Of a stretch of DNA of 27,603 bases, positions 1 through 7,774 are shown one piece after another. The stretch's first letter is position 1, and each line of letters starts with the position of its first letter. The DNA comes from DASPHG01 sp035629775 (GTDB lineage Bacteria; Actinomycetota; Thermoleophilia; Solirubrobacterales; Thermoleophilaceae), in assembly GCA_035629775.1 (NCBI GenBank), contig DASPHG010000022.1:1-27603 (forward strand), read 5' to 3'. The notes beneath the pieces were generated by a model. It was given only the letters and a program-made list of their open reading frames with translations, made no database searches and had not been told where the DNA came from. The translations under genes were made by a program, and so were the position numbers.

Positions 1-234
1 CGTCGCCGCGTGGATGACCCACCTCGCCGGCAGCTCGCCGGCCGTCGTCTCGACGGCGTCGCCCAGCGCGATCGGCGCCTTCGCGCGCGACTCGCGCTCG
101 AGCTCCTCGCCCGCAGCGCGCCGGATCGCGCCCGCCACGCCGCCGCCGTGCAGGAGCTGGGTGTTCGCGGCGTTCGCGATCGCGTCCACGTCGAGCTTCG
201 TGACGTCGGCCTGAACCACCTCGAGTGCGGCCAT
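1..234 (-). CDS. Macro-domain protein (ADP-ribose / O-acetyl-ADP-ribose deacetylase type), 5' part only
   Basis: The minus strand from the ATG at 234 reads in frame to the window edge, giving the first 78 residues of a macro domain; the rest lies outside. The diagnostic pieces are QADVTKLDVDAIANAAN near the N-terminus, followed by LLHGGGVAGAIRRAAG, the glycine-rich ADP-ribose-binding loop, and then a segment ending WVIHAAT. Macro domains of this type bind ADP-ribose and often hydrolyse O-acetyl-ADP-ribose or remove mono-ADP-ribose from proteins; that role is inferred from the family. The protein would be cytoplasmic, with no signal peptide. Its start is only 18 bases from the divergent LigD-type polymerase gene, so the two probably share a promoter region. 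No good Shine-Dalgarno sequence precedes the ATG; an AAGCTT hexamer lies 6 bases upstream. Confidence 0.85.
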   Translation of the reverse strand, partial: MAALEVVQADVTKLDVDAIANAANTQLLHGGGVAGAIRRAAGEELERESRAKAPIALGDAVETTAGELPARWVIHAAT

Positions 235-252
235 CCTGGGAAGCTTCGCGCA
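235..252. promoter_or_regulatory. 18-base divergent start region with central AAGCTT
   Basis: The gap between the two divergent ATGs is 6 bases, the palindrome AAGCTT (241-246), then 6 bases. Elsewhere in the window three GTG starts lie exactly 6 bases after a TAnnnT hexamer. AAGCTT differs from the TAGCTT before the gene at 7775 by one base, so it could act as a shared -10 for two leaderless transcripts. A GGGAAG (238-243) could alternatively serve as ribosome-binding site for the plus-strand gene. This is inference only. Confidence 0.35.
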
Positions 253-1311
253 ATGGCCGCCTCGGCAGCAGTCACCGTGGACGCCGGCGGGCGCGAGGTG
301 CGCGTGTCGAGCCCCGACCGCGTGATCTTCCCGGCGACCGACGAGACGGAGGCGGCCACGAAGCTCGATGTCGTCGAGTACTACCTGGCGGTCGAGGACG
401 GGATCATGCGCGCGCTCCGCACCCGGCCGACGGCGCTCGAGCGCTGGCCGAAGGGCGTCCAGCCCGGGTTCGAGCTCACTACCCGCGGCGGCAAGAAGGG
501 CGACGCCTTCTACCAGAAGCGCGTGATGTCGGGCGCCCCCGACTACGTGCAGACGGCGCGCATCCAGTTCCCCTCCGGCCGGCACGCCGACGAGATCTGC
601 CCGAGCGAGATCGCCGTCGTCGGCTGGTGTGCGCAGATGGGCACGATCACGTTCCATCCGTGGCCGGTGCGCGCCGACGACGTGGACCATCCCGACGAGT
701 TGCGCATCGACCTCGACCCCCAGCCCGGGACCGATTACGAGGACGCCGCCGGCGTCGCCGCCGAGGCGCGCGGGCTGCTCGGCGACCTGGGCTACGTGGG
801 GTTCCCCAAGACCTCCGGCGGCCGGGGGATCCACATCTACGTGCGGATCGAGCCGCGCTGGTCGTTCACCGACGTCCGCCACGCGGCCATCGCGTTCGGC
901 CGCGAGCTCGAGCGCCGCCTGCCGGGCGAGGTGACGACGAAGTGGTGGAAGGAGGAGCGCGGGGAACGCGTCTTCGTGGACTACAACCAGAACGCGCGCG
1001 ACCGGACGATCGCCTCCGCATACAGCGTGCGCTCGAAGCCCGGCGCGCCGGTGTCCGCTCCGCTTGACTGGGACGAGCTGGAGGACGTCCGCCCGGAGGA
1101 GTTCACGGTGGCGACGATGCCCGGCCGGTTCGCCGAGGTCGGCGACCGGCACGCGGCGATCGACGAAGTCGCGCACTCGCTCGAGCCGCTGCTCGAGATG
1201 TGGGAGCGGGACGAGGAGTGCGGGCTCGAGGACATGCCCTATCCGCCCGACTACCCGAAGATGCCCGGCGAGCCCAAGCGCGTGCAGCCCTCGCGCGCGA
1301 AGAAGGACTAG
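253..1311 (+). CDS. Stand-alone LigD-type NHEJ primase-polymerase (PolDom)
   Basis: A 352-residue archaeo-eukaryotic primase-like polymerase of the LigD polymerase-domain family. In bacterial non-homologous end joining it fills or extends broken DNA ends, with a preference for ribonucleotides, in partnership with Ku and LigD ligase. The metal-binding pair is visible in RIDLDPQPG (Asp153 and Asp155) and the third acidic residue is Asp243 in VFVDYNQNARDR; KTSGGRGIHIY is the conserved nucleotide-binding stretch. The ligase and phosphoesterase domains of the mycobacterial fusion are absent: the protein ends after a charged PEPKRVQPSRAKKD-like tail. The ATG at 253 was chosen because the domain homology begins there; upstream in-frame codons lie over the divergent macro-domain gene. 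A separate ligase half is encoded at 18805-19764. Confidence 0.92.
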   Translation: MAASAAVTVDAGGREVRVSSPDRVIFPATDETEAATKLDVVEYYLAVEDGIMRALRTRPTALERWPKGVQPGFELTTRGGKKGDAFYQKRVMSGAPDYVQTARIQFPSGRHADEICPSEIAVVGWCAQMGTITFHPWPVRADDVDHPDELRIDLDPQPGTDYEDAAGVAAEARGLLGDLGYVGFPKTSGGRGIHIYVRIEPRWSFTDVRHAAIAFGRELERRLPGEVTTKWWKEERGERVFVDYNQNARDRTIASAYSVRSKPGAPVSAPLDWDELEDVRPEEFTVATMPGRFAEVGDRHAAIDEVAHSLEPLLEMWERDEECGLEDMPYPPDYPKMPGEPKRVQPSRAKKD

Positions 1312-1324
1312 GCACCCCCGACCC

Positions 1325-1347
1325 GCCGTCGACGAATGTTCGACGGC
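1325..1347 (+). terminator. Hairpin downstream of the LigD-type polymerase gene
   Basis: Perfect 8-bp inverted repeat: GCCGTCGA (1325-1332), a 7-base loop, and TCGACGGC (1340-1347), followed by TGTTTGCG. It lies 13 bases after the stop codon. The short T-rich stretch makes a weak intrinsic terminator plausible. Confidence 0.5.
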
Positions 1348-1449
1348 TGTTTGCGCCAGCCGCGCCCCATTTGGGCTCGGCGCACTTACCTTGGGTAACG
1401 CCGCACGGAACGCGGCCAGTCACTCTCTCTCATCTCCCAGGGGTCTCGC

Positions 1450-4400
1450 TTGAACTCGTTGCGCTCGCGGCTGCTCGCCGCCGTCGTCTTCGTTTGTCTT
1501 CTCACCGCCGGTGCCGTCGCCGTGGAGGCGTCGGGCAACGGCCCATGCCCGGGCGCGGCGGACTGCCCGTGGAACTCCGTCTCGACGTTCCCGGCGACGG
1601 TCGACGGGCTCCGGAGCGCTGACGACGTCGCGGTCGATCCGAGCGACGGCGACATCTACGTCGTCGACTCGTTCCTGAACCGGGTCGTGCGCTACGTGGG
1701 CGGTGACACGGCCGACCCGGCCAAGCGCGAGATCTGGGGCGCGCGGCTCGGGACGGGCCCGGAGACCCACTTCATCGGGGAGTTCGACGCGCCCCACGGC
1801 GTCACGGTGGATCCCGACGGGAACGTTTGGGTCGCGGAGGTCAACGGGAACCGCGTGCAGAAGTTCACCGAGGACGGCGACCTCATCCTCGTCCTGGGCG
1901 GCAACCAGGGCAGTGCGAACGGGCAGTTCATCTTCGCGCGCGACGTCGCGGTGGACGCCGACGGGAACGTCTACGTCGTCGAGACCGGCGACATCGATTT
2001 CCCGGAGGGCGGCGGGTCGCCGATCTTCCATAGCCGCGTCCAGAAGTTCGACTCAGACGGCGTGTTCATCGCCAAGACGGGCGATGGTCAGTTCACCGGC
2101 GGCGACCCGACCGGAGTCGCCGTGGACGGCACCCACGTGTACGCGACCGACGGGAACCGGGTGCTGCGCTTCCTCGCTTCCGATCTGTCGGCGGCGCCGC
2201 TCGGCGACGACACCCCCGACCCCGACGGCAACGGCAACCTGTCCGGCGTCGACGTCCTCGGCGGCGTGGTCTACGTCACCGACGAGTGGGGCGAGCTGCA
2301 CGAGTACGAGGGCGGTGCCTGGACGACCCACGAGGTCGGCGACAACAGCAACCCGTCGGGCATCGACGCGGCGACGGTCGGCGGCACGGACTACGTCTTC
2401 GTGGCCGACGGCCTCAACCCGCACGTCCGCCGCTTCACCACCGACCTGGCCGCGGGCCACACGTCGCTGGCGAAGCCCGCGGACTCCCAGCTCTTCCGGC
2501 CCACCGGCGTGGCGGTCGACGGCGACGGGAACGTCTGGGCGGTTGAGGGGGATGGCTCGAACGCGGACTCCAACTACCACCGCGTCACGAAGTACAACCC
2601 CGACGGCACCCTGGCCGGGCGCTTCGGCGCGGACGGCGGAAGCGGCAGCTCGGGGGGCGCGCTCGGCGAGTTCAGCTTCCCCCAGGACATCGCGGCCGCG
2701 GGCGACGACATCTACGTCGCCGATTCGTCCAACCATCGCATTCAGCTCTTCGACGGCACCGACTGGAGCGAGATCGCGCCGCCGGGCGCCGGCTTCCTCT
2801 TCCCGTCCGGGCTCGCCCTCGCCGGCGGGGACCTCTACGTGGCCGACGGCGACTACTACGACGGCCGGGTCTGGAAGCTCTCCGGTGGCACGTGGACCGA
2901 TCTGGACTTTCCCACGCCGGACGATGGCTACTACCCGCTGGACGTCGCGGCCGACGCCAGCGGGAACGTCTACGCGTCGACCAGCGAGGGCGAGATCGTC
3001 AAGCGCAGCGCGGCCACGGCCGACTGGGCTCCGATCGCGAGCGACCTGAACTTCGCGCGGTCGATCGACTTCGCCGACGGCCACCTCTTCGTCGCGGACA
3101 CGAACAACGACAAGGTCGTGAAGATGACCCCCGCCGGCACCGTCGCAGCGGCGTGGGGTGCGGGCGAGTTCCCTGCCCTCTGCCCGGGTGAGATCAACTC
3201 GCCTGAGGGAATCGCGGCGACGGCCGACGGCGACCACGTCTTCGTCGCGAACAACATCGGCTACGGCATCTCGAAGTTCTCGTTCAACGGGGCGCCGAAC
3301 GTCCCGGCCTGCGACACCGACGGGCCGAGCCTCGTCCTCGACTCCCCGCACAACGGCGCCTCGGGCGTCAGCTCGACGCCGACGTTCAGCGGCGGGAAGG
3401 GCGACCTCGCGACGGACTCCGACACCGTCACCGTGCGCCTGTACCAGCGCGCGGCCGGTAGCTCGGCCCTGCGCCGCGTGGGCAACCCGCTCCAGGTCAC
3501 GGTCGAAGGCGAGGACTGGTCGGTCGACTGGGCGGATGCGGCGCTCGCGGACGGCGAGTACTGGGTGGTCGCGAGCCAGAGCGACGACGCCGGCAACACC
3601 CGCCACACGAACCTCGGCTCCGACGAGTGGGGTGCCCGCCGGTTCACCGTCGGTGCCGCGACGGCGACGACCCCGAGCCCGACGGTCGACGCGATCACGG
3701 CGACCAAGGACACGACCCCCGACCTCGCGGGCACCGCTTCGAACCAGGCCGGCGACAGCGACGTGACGATCAAGATCTACTCCGGTAACTCGACCGGCGG
3801 CGCGCCCATCCGCACGATGACGACGCCGCGCAACGGTACGAACTGGTCCCTGGCCAACGAGGCATGGGCCGGCGCAGGCGGCGCGCTGGGCGCCGGCGTC
3901 TACACGGCTCAGGCGAGCCAGACCAACCCGGTCGCGACCCCGAACGAGGGGGTCAGTACCGCTCGCACGTTCGAGGTCGACACCACCGCCCCGGTGGTGA
4001 ACCTCTCGAGCCCCGCGGACAACTCCTACACGAAGAGCCGCCAGCCGGCGATCACCGGCGCCGCGGGCAGCAAGACGGGCCTGAGCTCCGACTCGGACCT
4101 CAGCTTCCAGCTCCAGAAGCTGACCTCAGGCGGCTACGTGCCCGTCGACCAGGGCGTGATCGACGACGGCTTCTTCCAGGTCTCGAAGCCCACGACGAGC
4201 ACGTCGTTCTCGACCCAGATCCCGGTCTCGCTCGCGGACGGCACCTATCACCTGCGCGCATACCAGTCCGATGCCTCCGGCCACAACAATCCGCAGGACG
4301 CCCGCAGCTCGCGTCTCTTCACGATCGACAACCAGGCGCCGGCGCTCCATCTCTCGAATCCGGTCGACAACTCGTCGACGACCGACGCGACGCCGACAAT

Positions 4401-7400
4401 CGACGGCACCGCCGGGCACGCTGCGAACGACGGCAACGTCCGCTTCGAGCTGAACCGCTGGACGGGCTCGCAGTGGGTGAGCCACCACAACTGGCAGATC
4501 TCGCACCCGGCGAGCGCGTCCTTCTCGACGTCCGTGCCGGTGAGCCTGTCGCCGGGCCTCTACCACCTGCGCGCCTACCAGGGCGACAGCGTCGGCAACG
4601 AGGCCGCGCAGGGCCCGGCGACCTCGCGCCAGTTCACGGTCAAGGCGATGTTCAACCCGCCGAAGCTGAAGATCAGCTCGCCGGGCCACCTGAGCGCCAC
4701 CAACTCGCGCACGCCGACGATCTCGGGCACGAGCGACACGGCCGGCCAGGTGCGGGTCGAGCTCCACCGCTGGACGGGCTCGCAGTGGGCGTTCCACGCG
4801 AACTACTACGCCACCGTCTCGAACGGCTTCTGGTCGGCGAAAGTCAGCCCGGGCCTGCCGGACGGCACCTACAGCCCGGTCGCGTACCAGACGAACCTCG
4901 GCGCCCAGACGGGCAACGCAACGGGCGGCTGGTGGGACGTCGACACGATCGCGCCCGCCAAGCCCCGCATCACGAGCCCGGCGCACAACTCGAAGACAGG
5001 CACGCAGACGCCGACGTTCTCCGGTACGGCCGACCCGAACGCCGGCAACAAGGTCTACCTGGAGCTTCAGGGCTACCAGAACAACGGCCAGTGGAAGGTG
5101 CTGAAGCTCGAGACGCTCAACCGCAACGGCGGCGGCTGGTCCTTCAAGCCCACCGACTACAAGCTCACCGAGGGCTACTTCGCCGCGTTCGCGTACCAGT
5201 ACGACGACGCCGGCAATGTCGCGATCTCGGATGCCTCCAGCTTCCAGGTCGACCTGAACGCGAAGGCGCCCGACAACCCGGGCACCAACAACGACACCTG
5301 CCAGAAGACGCTCGACTACGGGCCGTTCCACGTGGAGGGCACCTGCCTCCAGCGCGAGGGCCTCACCTGGGTCTCGACGGCGAAGCTGAGCTTCAACGGC
5401 CTTCAGCTCCAGCCGGAGGGCGGGAACGCGAAGGTGATCCTCGACCCCTTCAACCTGCGGATCGCGGCGCAGGGCAAGGTGAAGGTCGTCCTCGGCCCGA
5501 AGCACCTCTGCCTCGCGGACCCGACGCGGATCATCTCGGACACCTGCTTCCGCACCTACACGGTCGGGCCGTTCACCCTGTACGAGGGCTCGTTCGACTG
5601 GTCGTGGCAGGGCAAGGTCCAGCTTCCTGACAAGCCCCAGTTCGGGGTGCCCGCGTGGGGCGGCGTGCAGCTGCCGCAGCTTCCCGGTCTCGGCGGCTTC
5701 AACCTGCCGAACCTGCAGATCCCCGGCTGGGGCTCGGTCGCCCTCCCGGACTTCGGGCAGCTCAAGGGGCCGGACATCGGCAAGCTCTCGCTGCCGAGCC
5801 TTAACGCCCCGAACATCACGCTGCCGGAGAAGTACTTCGGCAACTTCAAGTTCGACCTGCCGAAGCTGTCGATCGGCACGAGCGGGGCGACGAACATCTT
5901 CGGCTTCCCGATCGAGGGCCGCCTGGGCCTGCGGTTCGCCGACCAGGGCGTCTACATCGACGCGGGCCTGAAGATGCCGCAGCTGCTGGGCGGCACCGTC
6001 GGAGACGCCACCCTGTTCGTCGGCACGAGCGGAAACATCCTCGCGAAGAACCTTCACCTGGGGGTCGCGAGCGCACCGCTCGGGCCGATCGGCTTCCGCG
6101 ACATCTCGATCGACTTCGACGCGGCGACCCAGCTGTGGTCGGGGCGGGGGATCATCGACCTGCCGTTCCCACCCGACGGGCTCGCGATCGGCGCCGGCGC
6201 CGGCTTCAAGGACGGCCAGCTCGTGAATGCCGAGGCGATCTTCGAGAAGAACATCCCGATCGCCACCTCGGGCCTCTTCCTGTATGGCGGCTCCGTGTTC
6301 TTCAAGACGGTGCCGCGACGCGTGGTCGGGGGAACGATCGCGCTCGGCCTCGGGCCGGCGATCAAGGGCGCCTCGGCGGTCCGTGTGGACACGAAGATCG
6401 CGTACACGTTCGCGGACCCCGGCTATCAGAGCTCGTTCCGCTTCGACGGCGGCATCAAGGTGGTTCAGATCCCGCTGGGCAGCGGCTTCGTGGAGATCTT
6501 CGAGGAGGGCCTGATTACGTTCGGTGGCGAGTTCGGCAAGGACTTCGGCAACGGCTTCAAGGCCAAGGCGTACGTCGACGGCTGGATCCAGGGCCCGCAG
6601 AAGCGCTTCAACGTCTACGGCAAGGGCGAAGTGAAGCTGGGCGACTGGTTCGAGTTCGACGGCGAGGTGAACGTGTCGCACATCGGCGTCGGCGGCTGCG
6701 CCTTCGTCAACAGCTGGGGCAAGAACATCAAGTTCGGCGCCACCTACAAGTGGAGCGGCGCGTTCAACCCCATGTGGGACTCGTGCTCGGTCGGCGCGGT
6801 GAAGGCGACCAAGGCGACCGCGCGCGTGGCGGGCGCCAAGCAGACCGTGAACGTGCCCGGCGGCGAGGAGGCGTACGTGCTCGGCTTCAAGGGCCGCGCG
6901 GGCGCCCCGGACGTCACGCTGACCGGCCCGAACGGCGAGAAGTTCTCGACCGCGGGCAAGAGCGGCGTGAACGGCGACTTCCTCGTGGTCCACATCCCCG
7001 AGCAGAACCTCACCCAGGTCGTCCTGCACAAGCCCGCCGGCGGGTCCTGGACGGTCGAGACCGCCGACGGCTCGACGCCGGTCGACCAGGTCCTCGCCGC
7101 CGAGACGATGCCGACCCCGGACGTGGACGCGAAGGTCACGGGCAAGGGCTACGAGCGCACGCTCGAGTACGACGCGAGCGAGGTCCAGGGCGGCCAGCGC
7201 GTGACGTTCGTCGAGTCCGGCCCGAAGGACATGGAGAAGGTGATCGGCGAGGTCAAGCCGGGCAAGGGCAAGGTCCGCTTCACGCCGATCGCCGGACCGG
7301 CCGGGAAGCGCACGATCGAGGCCGTGGTGAGCGAGGACGGCGTGATGCGCTTCAACCTGGACAAGGTCGCCACGTTCCGGGCGTCGAAGACGCCGATCCC

Positions 7401-7716
7401 GGCAGCGCCGCGCAAGGTCGTGTCGAAGCGCAAGAAGGGCAAGGCCGCGGACACGGTCAGGACGACCTGGACGAAGGTCGCGGGTGCGGCGACCTACCGT
7501 GTCACGGTCGTGCTGAACGGACGCCGGCAGCTCTACGAGACGCGCAGGACCAAGCTGAAGGTGCCGGGCCTCTTCGACCGGTCATCGGCCTCGATCTCCG
7601 TGGCCGGGGTCAACGCCCTCGGCCAGGTCGGCAAGGCGAAGAAGGCCAAGATCAAGGCGCCGAAGGCGAAGCACCCGCCGAAGAAGAAGGGCACGGGCAA
7701 GAAGAGGCGCCGCTAG
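1450..7716 (+). CDS. Giant secreted NHL-repeat / Ig-like protein with unrecognised beta-rich C-terminal region
   Basis: A 2088-residue predicted exported protein. The TTG start follows AGGGG (1439-1443) at 6-base spacing and opens a Sec signal peptide (MNSLRSR, then a hydrophobic run, cleavage near residue 28). The mature start carries a CPG...CPW motif shared with the next gene. Residues about 45-620 are NHL-type beta-propeller repeats (for example PHGVTVDPDGNVWVAEVNGN and RDVAVDADGNVYVVE). About six Ig-like modules follow, starting near residues 621, 741, 845, 960, 1067 and 1166, with the recurrent pattern DTTAPVVNLSSPADNS. From about 1280 to 1790 comes an unfamiliar region: two GPF-type segments with cysteines, a Leu-Pro-Gly-rich stretch, then long alternating amphipathic beta strands. 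The end has an FnIII-like segment and a Lys/Arg-rich tail. No HExxH motif was seen, unlike its two neighbours. An extracellular structural or adhesive role is likely but unproven. Confidence 0.85.
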   Translation: MNSLRSRLLAAVVFVCLLTAGAVAVEASGNGPCPGAADCPWNSVSTFPATVDGLRSADDVAVDPSDGDIYVVDSFLNRVVRYVGGDTADPAKREIWGARLGTGPETHFIGEFDAPHGVTVDPDGNVWVAEVNGNRVQKFTEDGDLILVLGGNQGSANGQFIFARDVAVDADGNVYVVETGDIDFPEGGGSPIFHSRVQKFDSDGVFIAKTGDGQFTGGDPTGVAVDGTHVYATDGNRVLRFLASDLSAAPLGDDTPDPDGNGNLSGVDVLGGVVYVTDEWGELHEYEGGAWTTHEVGDNSNPSGIDAATVGGTDYVFVADGLNPHVRRFTTDLAAGHTSLAKPADSQLFRPTGVAVDGDGNVWAVEGDGSNADSNYHRVTKYNPDGTLAGRFGADGGSGSSGGALGEFSFPQDIAAAGDDIYVADSSNHRIQLFDGTDWSEIAPPGAGFLFPSGLALAGGDLYVADGDYYDGRVWKLSGGTWTDLDFPTPDDGYYPLDVAADASGNVYASTSEGEIVKRSAATADWAPIASDLNFARSIDFADGHLFVADTNNDKVVKMTPAGTVAAAWGAGEFPALCPGEINSPEGIAATADGDHVFVANNIGYGISKFSFNGAPNVPACDTDGPSLVLDSPHNGASGVSSTPTFSGGKGDLATDSDTVTVRLYQRAAGSSALRRVGNPLQVTVEGEDWSVDWADAALADGEYWVVASQSDDAGNTRHTNLGSDEWGARRFTVGAATATTPSPTVDAITATKDTTPDLAGTASNQAGDSDVTIKIYSGNSTGGAPIRTMTTPRNGTNWSLANEAWAGAGGALGAGVYTAQASQTNPVATPNEGVSTARTFEVDTTAPVVNLSSPADNSYTKSRQPAITGAAGSKTGLSSDSDLSFQLQKLTSGGYVPVDQGVIDDGFFQVSKPTTSTSFSTQIPVSLADGTYHLRAYQSDASGHNNPQDARSSRLFTIDNQAPALHLSNPVDNSSTTDATPTIDGTAGHAANDGNVRFELNRWTGSQWVSHHNWQISHPASASFSTSVPVSLSPGLYHLRAYQGDSVGNEAAQGPATSRQFTVKAMFNPPKLKISSPGHLSATNSRTPTISGTSDTAGQVRVELHRWTGSQWAFHANYYATVSNGFWSAKVSPGLPDGTYSPVAYQTNLGAQTGNATGGWWDVDTIAPAKPRITSPAHNSKTGTQTPTFSGTADPNAGNKVYLELQGYQNNGQWKVLKLETLNRNGGGWSFKPTDYKLTEGYFAAFAYQYDDAGNVAISDASSFQVDLNAKAPDNPGTNNDTCQKTLDYGPFHVEGTCLQREGLTWVSTAKLSFNGLQLQPEGGNAKVILDPFNLRIAAQGKVKVVLGPKHLCLADPTRIISDTCFRTYTVGPFTLYEGSFDWSWQGKVQLPDKPQFGVPAWGGVQLPQLPGLGGFNLPNLQIPGWGSVALPDFGQLKGPDIGKLSLPSLNAPNITLPEKYFGNFKFDLPKLSIGTSGATNIFGFPIEGRLGLRFADQGVYIDAGLKMPQLLGGTVGDATLFVGTSGNILAKNLHLGVASAPLGPIGFRDISIDFDAATQLWSGRGIIDLPFPPDGLAIGAGAGFKDGQLVNAEAIFEKNIPIATSGLFLYGGSVFFKTVPRRVVGGTIALGLGPAIKGASAVRVDTKIAYTFADPGYQSSFRFDGGIKVVQIPLGSGFVEIFEEGLITFGGEFGKDFGNGFKAKAYVDGWIQGPQKRFNVYGKGEVKLGDWFEFDGEVNVSHIGVGGCAFVNSWGKNIKFGATYKWSGAFNPMWDSCSVGAVKATKATARVAGAKQTVNVPGGEEAYVLGFKGRAGAPDVTLTGPNGEKFSTAGKSGVNGDFLVVHIPEQNLTQVVLHKPAGGSWTVETADGSTPVDQVLAAETMPTPDVDAKVTGKGYERTLEYDASEVQGGQRVTFVESGPKDMEKVIGEVKPGKGKVRFTPIAGPAGKRTIEAVVSEDGVMRFNLDKVATFRASKTPIPAAPRKVVSKRKKGKAADTVRTTWTKVAGAATYRVTVVLNGRRQLYETRRTKLKVPGLFDRSSASISVAGVNALGQVGKAKKAKIKAPKAKHPPKKKGTGKKRRR

Positions 7717-7723
7717 CAGCCTT

Positions 7724-7774
7724 CTGGACGTATGACCGATGGCGAATCGCGCCAGGGGGACGTAGCTTGGCGAG
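7724..7774 (+). promoter_or_regulatory. Putative leaderless promoter with upstream CTGGACGTATG element
   Basis: The motif CTGGACGTATG (7724-7734) is followed after 5 bases by a -35-like TGGCGA (7740-7745), a 17-base spacer and a -10-like TAGCTT (7763-7768). The GTG start is 6 bases further on, so transcription could begin at the start codon. The same arrangement with identical spacing precedes the gene at 13608. An inverted repeat TGGCG-N5-CGCCA (7740-7754) overlaps the -35. Confidence 0.55.

Noticed and set aside
10..252. Extension of the LigD-type polymerase upstream to position 10
   Set aside because: These codons are antisense to the macro-domain gene and give Arg-rich text with no homology; the polymerase fold starts after 253.
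1370..1405. A possible relative of the giant-gene promoters before 1450 (TTTGGGCT...GGCGC...TT)
   Set aside because: Resemblance needs a one-base gap, the CTGGACGTATG motif is missing and no convincing -10 has the same spacing.
2053..3606. A 517-codon minus-strand open frame opposite the NHL repeats
   Set aside because: Its repetitive Val-Asp-Val/Arg-rich text mirrors the plus-strand repeats; no start signal or family motif.
4126..7029. A 967-codon open frame on the minus strand, antisense to the first giant gene
   Set aside because: The translation is an Arg/Ala/Val/Glu-rich low-complexity shadow without any domain, while the plus strand shows clear signal peptide and repeat domains. High GC commonly produces such frames.
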